Program-made: the position numbers and the translations under genes
The notes under the pieces: model-generated
Databases searched by the model: none
Seen by the model: the letters and a program-made list of their open reading frames with translations, nothing else
Told to the model about the DNA's origin: nothing
Shown: positions 50,733 through 59,532 of the stretch, in pieces
Layout: each line of letters begins with the position of its first letter
How positions within the stretch are numbered: position 1 is the first letter of the stretch
Origin: Gracilaria vermiculophylla
Taxonomy: Eukaryota; Rhodophyta; Florideophyceae; Gracilariales; Gracilariaceae
DNA length: 64,000 bases
Assembly (NCBI GenBank): GCA_019155205.2
Contig: JAHNZQ020000308.1
Coordinates: forward strand, 527,558 to 591,557
Direction: 5' to 3'

Positions 50733-53123
50733 ATGTCAGCTTTTGAAGAACTCGGCGTCATGCCGGAGATCATCAATGCCGTCGAGGACCTTGGCTGGCA
50801 TCTCCCGACCCCGGTTCAGACGGAGGCTGTTCCACTGATTCTTGGTGGGGGCGACGTGGCAGTTGCTGCGGCAACAGGATCAGGAAAGACAGGGGCATTT
50901 TGTTTACCCATTGTACAAATTGTTTATGAAACAAGAAACACAAATCTTTCAAAGCAAACCAGAATTTTCTCGCCTGAAGAAGAGAACGGTCCTATTCGGT
51001 TATCAGCAGTAGATAGAGGGCGGCAAGTTGCCGTCAGCGATGACGGAAAAGTTGCACAATGCAGGCATCATGCGATATGGGAAGGATTACGCGCTACAAG
51101 AGGAGTTTGTGGAGGGAAGTGGTATTTTGTCGCGAAAATGAGGGACGATGGAATTTGTCGCGTGGGGTGGAGCTCTCGGCATGCTCAGCTCAATCTCGGG
51201 ACAGACTCGCGGGGGTTTGGATACGGTGGGACGGCGAGGAAATCCAATGCGGCTAAATTTGACCCATACGGAGAGACTTACGGGAAAGGTGATGAAGTGT
51301 GTTGTATGATTGAATATGTTCAACACTCGAATCCTAATCAAGCAAGAGTTGAGATTTCATTCATGAAAAACGAACAGGAGCTGGGTACTGCTTTTTCGGT
51401 GTCATGGATGCAGCTTGGACTGGAGAATATGATTCTATATCCTGCAGCAGCTTTTAGGAACGGGGAAATTGAGGTAAACTTTGAAGAAGAATGCAGAAAA
51501 GCCGAGCAAATTGGTTTCAGGCCAATTCGCGAAGCAAAAGATGAAGATTGTGTACTTTCTGACAATGTTAAACAAATGTTTGAGGCCAGTGAAGCTGGTG
51601 AAGATACAGATATGGTGGATGCAAACAAAGAAGAAGCACAGGGCGAAAAGGGAAAAACTCCGTTGGCCCTAATCCTAGAACCCTCTCGAGAACTCGCGGG
51701 ACAAGTTGATGAAGAACTGAAGAAATTTAAGAAACACCTTCCGGAATCATCCATACGCCAACTCTTGTTGATCGGAGGCGGAAATCCGAAGGCAGAGAGA
51801 TCAGCTATAAAATCGGGTCTTGACATCGTGGCTGGCACTTTGGGCAGTATTGTTCACCATGTGAAGAGCGGAAATTTAAATTTGGATGCCATTCGTTTCT
51901 TTGTTCTAGACGAAGCGGATACGTTTGCGGAAGACAATCTTGGCGATGTATTGCTCTTGTACCAGAAAATCCCGAGTAGGAATCGCGTCCAGACGCTACT
52001 ATTCTCAGCGACATTGCATTCACAAGAGATAAAGGGTCTGTCCGAGAAAATACAAACACATCCAACATGGGTAGATCTGAAAGGAAAAGAATCCGTACCG
52101 GAGGCCGTACATCATACGATGGTCCGTCTCGATGCAGACGCTGATGCGTCCTTGATTGAAACTGTGCCAGGCCATATGAAGTGGCCTCTCGACCAAGTTC
52201 ACATCGATGTGGAAAAGGAAAGCACAGCGAAAAAGAAGCGCAAGCGCCAAAGCACCGATGTGGAAATGGCGGATGCAGCCGATTTGCGCTCGCAAACGAT
52301 GAAAAAGATGAAACTGGCCGCGCTTCGCCAGGTGATCGACGCTCACGACATGACACAGGCGATGATTTTCGTGCGCACACAGCAAGACGGTGATAACGTT
52401 GAATCATTTCTGCTACAGTGCTCGGGAATTCCGGCTGAGGAAGTGAACCAGTATCGGTTTCGAGGCCGTCGTGATTCAGGTCCAGAGGTAAAATATTCGT
52501 GCGCAGTCCTCCACGGCGGAAAGAGACAACAAGAAAGAAATGAAGCTCTGAGCGCGTTCAAAGCGGGCGAGGTTCGCTTTCTCATCTGCACGGATGTGGC
52601 TGCACGCGGCATAGACATAGTTGGCTTACCGTATTTGGTGAACGTTTCTCTTCCCGACAAGTCCGAGAACTACATCCACAGAGTTGGACGCGTCGGCCGT
52701 GCAGAAAGACTCGGGCTCGCAGTTTCGCTCGTATCCGCTCAAAAGGAAGCGGTATGGTTTCACACGTGCAACAAAGCGAAGATGGGCATTTGTAAGAACA
52801 GAAGACTGGTAAGTGTCGGAGGATGTGTCATCTGGCAAAACGAACCAAAAATGCTCGGTGAGATCGAACAACGCTTGAAAGGTCGAATAGAAGAACTTGG
52901 GGCAGATTTTAAACGAAAGAACGAGAACGCCGGACCAATGCTGTATGGTTCAAGAGTCGAAGAGGTGGAAGTGAACCAAGAGACGGCAAAATATGTGGAG
53001 GAACTGCAGCCGGCAGTGAAGGAACTGGTGAGATTAGAAGAGCAAGCCCAAGCATCGTTCTTTTCTTTACAAGAGAAACATTCACAAAGTACATCACACA
53101 TGGCCACTGGCGCGGCACATTAA
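50733..53123 (+). CDS. DDX1: DDX1, DEAD-box RNA helicase with SPRY insert
   Basis: A 796-aa DEAD-box helicase. The Q motif region (PTPVQTE, 26-32) and motif I ATGSGKT (47-53) are followed by a SPRY domain insert at about 80-260 (for example VGWSSRHAQLNLGTDSRGFG and YGKGDEVCCMIEY). This split architecture is diagnostic of DDX1. Then come motif Ia LEPSRELAGQV, motif II LDEAD, motif III SAT, and the C-terminal RecA domain with YIHRVGRVGRAERLGLAVSL. DDX1 acts in tRNA-ligase complexes, RNA/DNA hybrid resolution and mRNA handling. A nuclear-localisation-like KKKRKRQ is present near residue 495. Single exon, 2.4 kb, with its start at ATG 50733 (MSAFEELGVM). Confidence 0.95.
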   Translation: MSAFEELGVMPEIINAVEDLGWHLPTPVQTEAVPLILGGGDVAVAAATGSGKTGAFCLPIVQIVYETRNTNLSKQTRIFSPEEENGPIRLSAVDRGRQVAVSDDGKVAQCRHHAIWEGLRATRGVCGGKWYFVAKMRDDGICRVGWSSRHAQLNLGTDSRGFGYGGTARKSNAAKFDPYGETYGKGDEVCCMIEYVQHSNPNQARVEISFMKNEQELGTAFSVSWMQLGLENMILYPAAAFRNGEIEVNFEEECRKAEQIGFRPIREAKDEDCVLSDNVKQMFEASEAGEDTDMVDANKEEAQGEKGKTPLALILEPSRELAGQVDEELKKFKKHLPESSIRQLLLIGGGNPKAERSAIKSGLDIVAGTLGSIVHHVKSGNLNLDAIRFFVLDEADTFAEDNLGDVLLLYQKIPSRNRVQTLLFSATLHSQEIKGLSEKIQTHPTWVDLKGKESVPEAVHHTMVRLDADADASLIETVPGHMKWPLDQVHIDVEKESTAKKKRKRQSTDVEMADAADLRSQTMKKMKLAALRQVIDAHDMTQAMIFVRTQQDGDNVESFLLQCSGIPAEEVNQYRFRGRRDSGPEVKYSCAVLHGGKRQQERNEALSAFKAGEVRFLICTDVAARGIDIVGLPYLVNVSLPDKSENYIHRVGRVGRAERLGLAVSLVSAQKEAVWFHTCNKAKMGICKNRRLVSVGGCVIWQNEPKMLGEIEQRLKGRIEELGADFKRKNENAGPMLYGSRVEEVEVNQETAKYVEELQPAVKELVRLEEQAQASFFSLQEKHSQSTSHMATGAAH

Positions 53124-53238
53124 TCACATATGAAAGCAAAAAGAGCAAAAGATCAAGCGCTACTTAGGAAATAAAGAACTTGAATTTGTCGAACACAACA
53201 ACAACATCCTCAAACTATGCACAATGACAAGGGCGCGA

Positions 53239-54453
53239 TCAGGCCGAAACCCTGATTTGAACACCTGACTTTTCCAGCAGTGGCAACAATTTGCCCGCAG
53301 CGTGCAGTGTTTGAGCCTCCTCATTGCCACCGATATGATTCGCAGCAATAAAGAGGTTGGGTGCAGTTTTCTGACCCGTGGACCTTTCCAGCGAGGCGAC
53401 AAGGTCACCATAACTGTTCATCTCACTAATAGTATATTCTTTGTAAGGGACACCCAGCTCAGCGAACAGGTCCATCAACGCCGCGCAGTACGGACATCCC
53501 TTCTTCGTAAAAAGCACCACTTTATCTTTTTTTATAGAATCAGACACGAAATCATCCGCCAATCCAGCAGCAGCGGCGTCGGTGGATACATTTCCTGCAT
53601 GCAATCCACATTCTTTCTTGGTGGCTTCTTCCCACCACCACCTTCCTTCCCGTTCGTGTTGATTGGGCAATACTGGTCGAGTACACGGCTCGCAGCCAAT
53701 AGAGGTATAACCCTCCAAATGAAGCGCATTGTAAGGTACTTCAGTGGCACGGATTGTGGCCCATACCTCACTGGATGAGACGTTTGCCAGCGGATTATAC
53801 TTGATGAGAACGGAATCATTCTTGCCCTTGAACGCGGGGTCAGTCTGAACGATGGGTATATCGGCGCGTGTGCCAGGGCTCTGGTCCTTCCTCTGTCCGG
53901 TAATCCAGGCTGAAAGCGTAGACAGTTTTCTTCTCAACGGGCGGACTTTGCGGACTCTGCAACATTCCTGGTGGCCATCCTCATAGAAGGAAAAGAGACC
54001 CTTTTCATTGACGAATTCAACGACCTCTTGGGTGTCTGGGAAGGTGTACTCGATCTTGATGCCATAATGGCGCTCCACTTCCGAGTAAAACCGATAGGTT
54101 TGCGGATGCAGGCGGCCCGTATCCAGCGCGAAGACGCGGTACGGTTTCTTGGTGCGCGACGCAAACTCTATGAGAACGACGTCCTCAGCGCCGGAGAAGG
54201 CAATGGCCACCTCTCCGGGAAAGTTTGTGAGCGCGTGGTCAATGACCTGTGTGGGGGTCTTTCGCTCCGCGCCGGTGGCGGTAGTCCACTGCTGACCCAG
54301 AGCATCGAAATCGACGGCACAGGTGATGGAGGCGCGGCACAAAAGGCGCGGGCGGGCTCGCACGGGCGGCGAGAGCGGCGAAGTTGCGGCGTTCGGGGCG
54401 GCGACGAAGGACGAGCGCGACACGGCGGAAAACGGTACGACGAAGGCGTTCAT
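53239..54453 (-). CDS. APR: Plastid APS reductase fused to glutaredoxin domain
   Basis: A 404-aa adenosine 5'-phosphosulfate reductase. Residues 1 to about 45 resemble a plastid transit peptide. The reductase domain (about 60-285) has [14 protein letters not shown], the [4Fe-4S] ligands ECCRVRKV (Cys164-165) and GCEPCTRPV (Cys254, Cys257), and catalytic KKECGLH (Cys282). The C-terminal domain (about 305-404) has CPYC at 320-323 with [14 protein letters not shown], which reads as a classical glutaredoxin rather than the PDI/thioredoxin-like domain of land-plant APR. It reduces APS to sulfite in sulfate assimilation, with glutathione as likely electron donor. Its promoter carries a CCAAT-N10-CACGTG element. 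Confidence 0.93.
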   Translation of the reverse strand: MNAFVVPFSAVSRSSFVAAPNAATSPLSPPVRARPRLLCRASITCAVDFDALGQQWTTATGAERKTPTQVIDHALTNFPGEVAIAFSGAEDVVLIEFASRTKKPYRVFALDTGRLHPQTYRFYSEVERHYGIKIEYTFPDTQEVVEFVNEKGLFSFYEDGHQECCRVRKVRPLRRKLSTLSAWITGQRKDQSPGTRADIPIVQTDPAFKGKNDSVLIKYNPLANVSSSEVWATIRATEVPYNALHLEGYTSIGCEPCTRPVLPNQHEREGRWWWEEATKKECGLHAGNVSTDAAAAGLADDFVSDSIKKDKVVLFTKKGCPYCAALMDLFAELGVPYKEYTISEMNSYGDLVASLERSTGQKTAPNLFIAANHIGGNEEAQTLHAAGKLLPLLEKSGVQIRVSA

Positions 54454-54689
54454 TGCTGCGGGGGATAACGACCAAGGGATGGCAGGCGGGGAGGGGCTGC
54501 GCGCTCGCTCGTTCGCTCGGCGCGCTCTCAGAGAGAGCGCCCTGTGGCGACAGAAGCGGCGCTCACGATCTCAGGGCGGCGCGCAAGTGCGCGGGCACGC
54601 TGCGTGGAGCAGACGATGCGGCGGCGCGGCGCGGCGTGCGACAAGACGCGCCGTCGGAGCGGTGGACGCGACGAGCCCAAGAGGTGGGG

Positions 54690-54710
54690 CCAATAAACCG
54701 GAGCCACGTG
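54690..54710 (+). promoter_or_regulatory. CCAAT-N10-CACGTG element, APS reductase promoter
   Basis: CCAAT at 54690-54694 and CACGTG at 54705-54710, 237-257 bp upstream of the APR start. It also fits mammalian ERSE (CCAAT-N9-CCACG) and plant ERSE-I (CCAAT-N10-CACG). Binding by NF-Y plus a bZIP factor is inferred. Confidence 0.6.
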
Positions 54711-55380
54711 GAACGGCATTGCACGCGAACACGTACCCACGCGTACCCGTGGCAGCGCGCAGTATCGCCGTGGCTGGCAGGCAGAGAGCTCTGTCGGGCG
54801 CATGGCTGTTGTGGTGTTCGACAGTGCGCACTGCGCACTGCGTGCGCGCGCACTGGCGGCGCTCGCACAGCGAGTGCGCGGGGCGGCGCGTGCACGGGCG
54901 GCGCGTGCGCGGGCGGCGAGCGGTGAAAAGACACGCGGCGTTTTGAAATTTTGAAACGGAGTGCGCGTCTTTAATGTTCCGCCCGTTTGACCTTGTGAAT
55001 GGAGAACAACGATCTCCATTGTGCACCAGCCGGGGGGGCAAACGGACAGCGCTTCCACAATCGTAACAAGCGCGAGACTGTGTCTGCGCGCCGCACATGT
55101 GTGCTTCATCGCCCGCTAGCACGTACCTCGTAGTGCCGACGGTGCCCCATCGCGCTCCAATAGGGTAGAGCTCTCTTCACGAACGGCGCGGCAGTAAAGG
55201 CTATGCTCAGTTGCAGCAGCCTCTCACGTGCTGCAACGCTCCATCTGCCAAAATCGTTGAGCAAACGCAGCCGCCCCGGAGTGCCCGTTCAACTTTTTGA
55301 ACAACCACACTTAGCCTGCATTACGTACCGCCGCTTGTACCGCGCCACCCACGCCGCCTGCCCGATGCGCATCACAAGGC

Positions 55381-55402
55381 GCGCCCATGACGTCATGGGC
55401 GC
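55381..55402. promoter_or_regulatory. 22-bp perfect palindrome with TGACGTCA core
   Basis: The full 22 bp are self-complementary around ATGACGTCAT, a strong bZIP/CRE-type site, 621 bp upstream of the unknown gene at 56023. It could equally serve another unit in this spacer. Confidence 0.45.
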
Positions 55403-55501
55403 CGGCCAGTGGCCGCCGCCGCCCCACCGCCCTCAGCACCCCGATCACAGCCGCGCACCACGCACACGCGCGCAACTGCCTCGCCGCGCACTTGGATATG
55501 C

Positions 55502-55655
55502 GCCGCGCGCCGCGCGCCGCGCACGCCGCCGCGCGCCGCGCACGCCGCCGCGCGCCGCGCACGCCGCCGCGCGCCGCGCACGCCGCCGCGCGCCGCGCAC
55601 GCCGCCGCGCGCCGCGCACGCCGCCGCGCGCCGCGCACGCCGCCGCCACGCGCGC
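55502..55655. repeat. 19-bp GC-rich minisatellite
   Basis: About eight copies of a 19-bp unit starting GCACGCCGCC (copies begin at 55521, 55540, 55559 and so on). Since 19 is not a multiple of three, all frames read through as Ala/Arg repeats, giving false ORFs on both strands. Confidence 0.9.
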
Positions 55656-56022
55656 CGCCGTCTGTAAGCGTGGCGGCGGCGCACAGCGAGCCGTTAACAA
55701 CGCAGCACATAAAGACGCGCGGCGCGCCGCCTAATAGGCGCCGTGCGTGGCGCTAAAAAACATTCTGTCAAACGAGCCGTTTTGCGTTCGCAGCTCTCCT
55801 CGAACAATTGCCTACGCTCGGCAGCCGGTCCCACATAACAGCCACCCACCGCTCTCGCGTCATCGCCCGCCACCTTCTTGCTGCCTCGCCGCCTGCCCTG
55901 TCCAGCGACGCCCTCGCCCCGCCGTCCACGCTCGTCGCCCAGTCCTTCTGCCGTCCCCCCTCACCCCGCTTCTACTTATTCGCGTACCCCCCCCCCCCCT
56001 CCCCCCCCCCGCCTCCCCCACC

Positions 56023-57120
56023 ATGCGCGGCATCTCCTTCTCCGCCGCCTCCAGGCTTGACAAGCACCGTTCCGTGCCCCATCAGCCTGCCTCCCTTGCG
56101 GCCCAGCCCCCATCCGCCGCCTCCAAGATGATGAAGAAGCTCAGCACCACCTTTCGACGCAAGACAAACGTCTCGCCCACCAACATCCTCGCCGCATCCA
56201 GTGCCCTGGCCTCGCGCCCGGTCGTGTCTGCACCGCAGCCGTCCACACCCCCCAAGCCGGCCCCGCGCGCCATAACCTTTTCGGCCGGCAGCTCTGTCGA
56301 CGCCCCCGTTTCGCCCACCCTGGCAGAGCCGGAGATTCCCTTCTTCGACGACCGCGAGCCGCTGCGCCCCAAATCGAACGCCCCGGTCGTCGCCGCCGTG
56401 CGCGGCAAGCCGGCGTGGATGAGGGACGCCAACGGCAACCCGTCGCTGCCTCTGCACTACCCGCGCCAAATGTCGCATCAGCCGCAGCTCGCCCCCGGCC
56501 AGCAGCCGCAACACGGCGGTGACCCCTACTCCAGACACAGGCACTTCTCATTCGACATCGGCCAGGCCCGCCCGCCCCCGTGTCCGGTCTCCGCCCCTGA
56601 CGAGAAGCGCAAGCTGGCCCCCGGCAGACGTCGACGCCCGTCCAGAAGGAGGTGGCTGCTGCCCCTCAAGCACAATCCCGACGTTCCCAAATTGTTTGAT
56701 CCGCCCGCGGGCAGCAATTACGGAAAGATTATTCGCCACCGTGATCGCGCAGAGGCTAAAATACTCGTGTCTGCTTGCACGTATCTCGAGAGCGAGCTCG
56801 ACCGTATTGGATCGCATTTGAAATGCACGCAAGACCAATTGTGTTGCTCGTGCAAGCCGGCCACCTCGGAGAACGCCGACGCCAATAAGCCGTGTCAGTG
56901 TGCCTCGAGAGTTTTATTGGGTGCTACGTCGGAGAGACTTCGCGCAGTGCTCACCATGTTGGAAGACCGGTACGACAGTATCGAGCAGGTGTACCTGAAG
57001 AGTGAGGAATACACTCGTGCCATGGGAAAGTTCTTTCAAGTCAGTCCCGATGAGTTTCACCGCATGTTGAACGAGAGAGACATGGCGAAGAGGGTGGACA
57101 GCAGGAAATCACTCCGATAG
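56023..57120 (+). CDS. Hypothetical protein with basic centre and helical C-terminal domain
   Basis: A 365-aa protein of no recognised family, starting MRGISFSAASRLDK after a long C-rich tract. The first two thirds are Pro/Ser/Ala-rich with scattered phosphosite-like RxxS motifs and a strongly basic cluster (RKLAPGRRRRPSRRRW, near 195-210). The C-terminal 130 residues are more ordered, with helical stretches ILVSACTYLESELDRIGSHL, SERLRAVLTMLEDRYDSIEQ and FFQVSPDEFHRMLNERDMAK. A Cys cluster, CTQDQLCCSCKP...CQC, lies within them and could bind metal. A nuclear, regulatory or nucleic-acid role is only a guess. Codon use and a clear ATG support a true gene. Confidence 0.72.
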   Translation: MRGISFSAASRLDKHRSVPHQPASLAAQPPSAASKMMKKLSTTFRRKTNVSPTNILAASSALASRPVVSAPQPSTPPKPAPRAITFSAGSSVDAPVSPTLAEPEIPFFDDREPLRPKSNAPVVAAVRGKPAWMRDANGNPSLPLHYPRQMSHQPQLAPGQQPQHGGDPYSRHRHFSFDIGQARPPPCPVSAPDEKRKLAPGRRRRPSRRRWLLPLKHNPDVPKLFDPPAGSNYGKIIRHRDRAEAKILVSACTYLESELDRIGSHLKCTQDQLCCSCKPATSENADANKPCQCASRVLLGATSERLRAVLTMLEDRYDSIEQVYLKSEEYTRAMGKFFQVSPDEFHRMLNERDMAKRVDSRKSLR

Positions 57121-57715
57121 ACAAACACAAGTGACCCCCACGCCCTCTTCCTTAGCCCATGCCCTCCTCTTTTTGCCCTCAACCTCTACCCTTTGCTAGC
57201 AATCTTGCAGTCAGGGACTTGGATCCCACGTTCAGAACCCCAGACCGTTTCGGCAGAGTACTTAGCACTTTTCATACCGAGTTAGAAGCGACGCAAGCTA
57301 TGCTGCTCGTTTGTCCCTGTCGGTTTGTATGATAATATCGAAGTTACCAACTCAGTAAAGCGCGTCAAAAACCTTGCCGTCGCTACTGCTCGCTGAAGTC
57401 GTGTTGAAATCTGTTGAGCTTATGAACGGTGGACACTTAATTGCACGTTTATGTTTAAAGAACACACGAGTGAAAGGGTGTTGAACGTTGAGCGTGTACG
57501 TGATGTGTGATTAGTTCGAAAAATGGGGGCTTATCAAGAAACAATAGGAGTGAAAGGTCACGTGTGTTGCGACCGATGGCACGACTGGTCGTTTTGGTCC
57601 GCAGTTTAGGATTGATGTGGTAGTCGTAGGCCGTTGTGTGTGCGCTGTGTTCTATAACGCATACATTGGAGAACGGGTGGTTCGCTTATCGCCGGCGAAG
57701 ATGTACGGCAACGTT
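57121..57715. other. Convergent 3' spacer
   Basis: About 600 bp between the unknown gene and the last exon of TRAPPC3, which converge here. A CACGTG is at 57559. No gene is seen. Confidence 0.55.
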
Positions 57716-58373
57716 TTAATCTTCGGCTTGTGGTGGCTGTGCGAGGTGCGCAACGCGTACGTTGGAGGGTTAGTGATCCCAGACAGTTTTGCAAAACAAG
57801 AATTTGAGTGACGTGTGAATGGCTCGGGCGTACCTGTTCCGCAAGGAGCTCGTGCAAACTGACGCTGATTTCGTTGGTATCATGGGCGCGCAGTTTACAG
57901 CGTACAAAGGAGCAGCCTACCTTCATGTTGACCATCTCCAAGGCGCCACGAATGACGCCGCAAAGTATGTTGGAGTACCACAGGTCGGAGCAGTTGGGCG
58001 GCAGCTCGGCAAATTCCGCGAGCGGGTTGTCATCGAAGACGAGCGAGAAAGTGGTGCGATCGGAGGACCACGACGTGACGTTGGCGGTGATGCCCAGAAA
58101 CATCTTGAAGGCGACCTTTGCAATGACGTCGGCGGTATCGACGAAGGAGTGGCAATAATTGATCTTTGACTTTGCCAGAAAGTCCTCAACGAGACGGACG
58201 CCGATACTGTAGCCGATTGTGTCCAGTTGGCTGTTCACGTCGGCGACCTGCTCATAGTCGAGGAGCAGTTGGCGTACAAACGTGCCGTAGGTGAGGGCCA
58301 GCAGTTCTGCCGAGACGCGATCGCAGCGGGCGAAGGCGGCGTCGCCGACGGCCTGCAGCGACGGGCGCGACAT
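57716..58373 (-). CDS. TRAPPC3: TRAPPC3 (Bet3), TRAPP core subunit
   Basis: Two exons, 58373-57834 and 57736-57716, give 186 aa (human protein 180). Exon 1 is nearly colinear with Bet3: LLALTYGTFVRQLLLDYEQV, QLDTIGYSIGVRLVEDFLAK, YCHSFVDTADVIAKVAFKMF, LGITANVTSWSS and YSNILCGVIRGALEMVNMKV. Cys74 corresponds to the conserved acylated cysteine. The 97-nt intron starts GTACGC, has a CTAAC branch-like site and ends CACAG. The last exon encodes only PPQAED and the stop. TRAPP complexes act as Rab1/Rab11 exchange factors and tethers in ER-Golgi traffic. ATG 58373 (MSRPSLQAVG) is preferred over upstream in-frame codons. Divergent from NF-YA. Confidence 0.92.
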
Positions 58374-58839
58374 GTGGAGTGGGACGTGAGATGCACGGCC
58401 GTAGGCGCGGGCAGAGGCGGCGGGAATGAGCGGGGGGGGGGCGAGGGGGCGCCTCCGCGCAGCGGCGTGCATCAGCTTGAACATCGCGAGGTGGCCAGCG
58501 CGTCCACGACGTCCAGGTGCATACGAATTGCACGTGGTAGTGTTGGCCAGCGCAAGGGCAGCAGGGCACGGAGCGCGCGGCCAATGGACGGAGCCCACGT
58601 GAGGAGCGGCGCAGACCGCAGCGCGGCGCGCGGAGGCGGCGCGCGCGCCGCCTCAAAAGCAGCCAGTCAGCACGCAAGCCGCCACGCTCTCGTCCACGCG
58701 CTGTCGCCGCCGTCTTCTTCGCTCGCGCCTATTCGACCAGCCCGCAGCCATCCTTGCCCCGCCACGTCGCCCCGCATCTCACCTCGCCTCCGCTCTGTCC
58801 GCGTGCCCTCTCCAAACCCCCCAACACCCTTTGCACCAC
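58374..58839. promoter_or_regulatory. Bidirectional promoter TRAPPC3 / NF-YA
   Basis: A 466-bp spacer between divergent starts. It contains the composite CCAAT-N10-CACGTG site at 58581-58601, about midway, which could serve both genes. No TATA box is obvious. There is a G-run at 58432-58441. Confidence 0.6.
58581..58601 (+). promoter_or_regulatory. CCAAT-N10-CACGTG element, NF-YA/TRAPPC3 promoter
   Basis: CCAAT at 58581-58585 and CACGTG at 58596-58601, 239-259 bp upstream of the NF-YA ATG and 208-228 bp upstream of the TRAPPC3 ATG. Geometry is identical to the APR and 60222 copies. Confidence 0.6.
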
Positions 58840-59532
58840 ATGGCTTCTTCGGAGTCCGCGCCAATGTACAACCCCCCGTCGCTGCTTTCCTCGCAGACGC
58901 ATGATAACGCGTCTTCCGCCCCTCCGCCCCCTTCTGCCTCCGCCCCCATCGACTCCTCCTCCGTCGCCGCAGCTGCTGCCGCCGCAGCCGCCGCCGCCGT
59001 GCGCAGCGTCTCGCCGCACGAATCGAAGCCCGCCGTCGCCCCAGTCTCTTCCGCCTCCACCCCTCCCCTCCCTCCTACGTCCATCCCTGTCGCCGCCGTC
59101 TCGGCCGTGCCCGCCGTCTCGGCCGTCCCTTCCGTGTCTGCCCCCGTCTCAGTCGCCGCATCGCTGCATGCACCCGCTCAGAACCCTTCTGCCATGCCGT
59201 TGACGGCCGCGTCGGCCGCTGCTGCCGCCGCCGCCGCCTTTGGCACCTACCCCGGCGTCGTCTTCGCCCCACCCGACCCCTCGGTCATGGACGATCAGCC
59301 TACTTATGTCAACCCCAAGCAGTATGCGCGCATTCTCAAACGCAGGGAAAGCCGCAAGAAGCAAACCGGAACCGACGTCACCAGCTACACACCGAGGAAG
59401 AGGAGCTACATGCACGAGAGTCGCCACAAGCACGCCATGCAACGCCGCCGTGGGCCGGGTGGCCGCTTCCTTTCCAAGCAGGAAGATCAGCAGATCTCAA
59501 GACCCAAGGAAGCTGCCGCCGCCGGCCAGTGA
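58840..59532 (+). CDS. NF-YA: NF-YA, CCAAT-box binding transcription factor subunit
   Basis: A 230-aa protein. The conserved core is at 154-211: PTYVNPKQYARILKRRESRK (A1 helix, binds NF-YB/NF-YC) and SYMHESRHKHAMQRRRGPGG (A2, contacts CCAAT in the minor groove), followed by RFLS. The linker between A1 and A2 seems slightly longer than usual. The first 150 residues are Ala/Pro/Ser/Val-rich, like the activation regions of NF-YA. The trimer NF-YA/B/C binds CCAAT. ATG 58840 (MASSESAPMY) is used, as the frame before it begins with TTG. Its own promoter contains a CCAAT box paired with a G-box. Confidence 0.95.
   Translation: MASSESAPMYNPPSLLSSQTHDNASSAPPPPSASAPIDSSSVAAAAAAAAAAAVRSVSPHESKPAVAPVSSASTPPLPPTSIPVAAVSAVPAVSAVPSVSAPVSVAASLHAPAQNPSAMPLTAASAAAAAAAAFGTYPGVVFAPPDPSVMDDQPTYVNPKQYARILKRRESRKKQTGTDVTSYTPRKRSYMHESRHKHAMQRRRGPGGRFLSKQEDQQISRPKEAAAAGQ

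Larger units (their letters stand above)
54454..56022. other. Divergent spacer between APS reductase and unknown gene
   Basis: 1.57 kb, GC-rich in two blocks. It holds the composite CCAAT/G-box element (54690-54710), a CACGTG at 55225, a 22-bp CRE palindrome (55381-55402), a 19-bp minisatellite (55502-55655) and a pyrimidine tract just before 56023. No coding content is supported. Confidence 0.5.

Noticed and set aside
55311..55756. Overlapping Ala/Arg-rich ORFs on both strands
   Set aside because: They are produced by the 19-bp minisatellite, which reads open in every frame.
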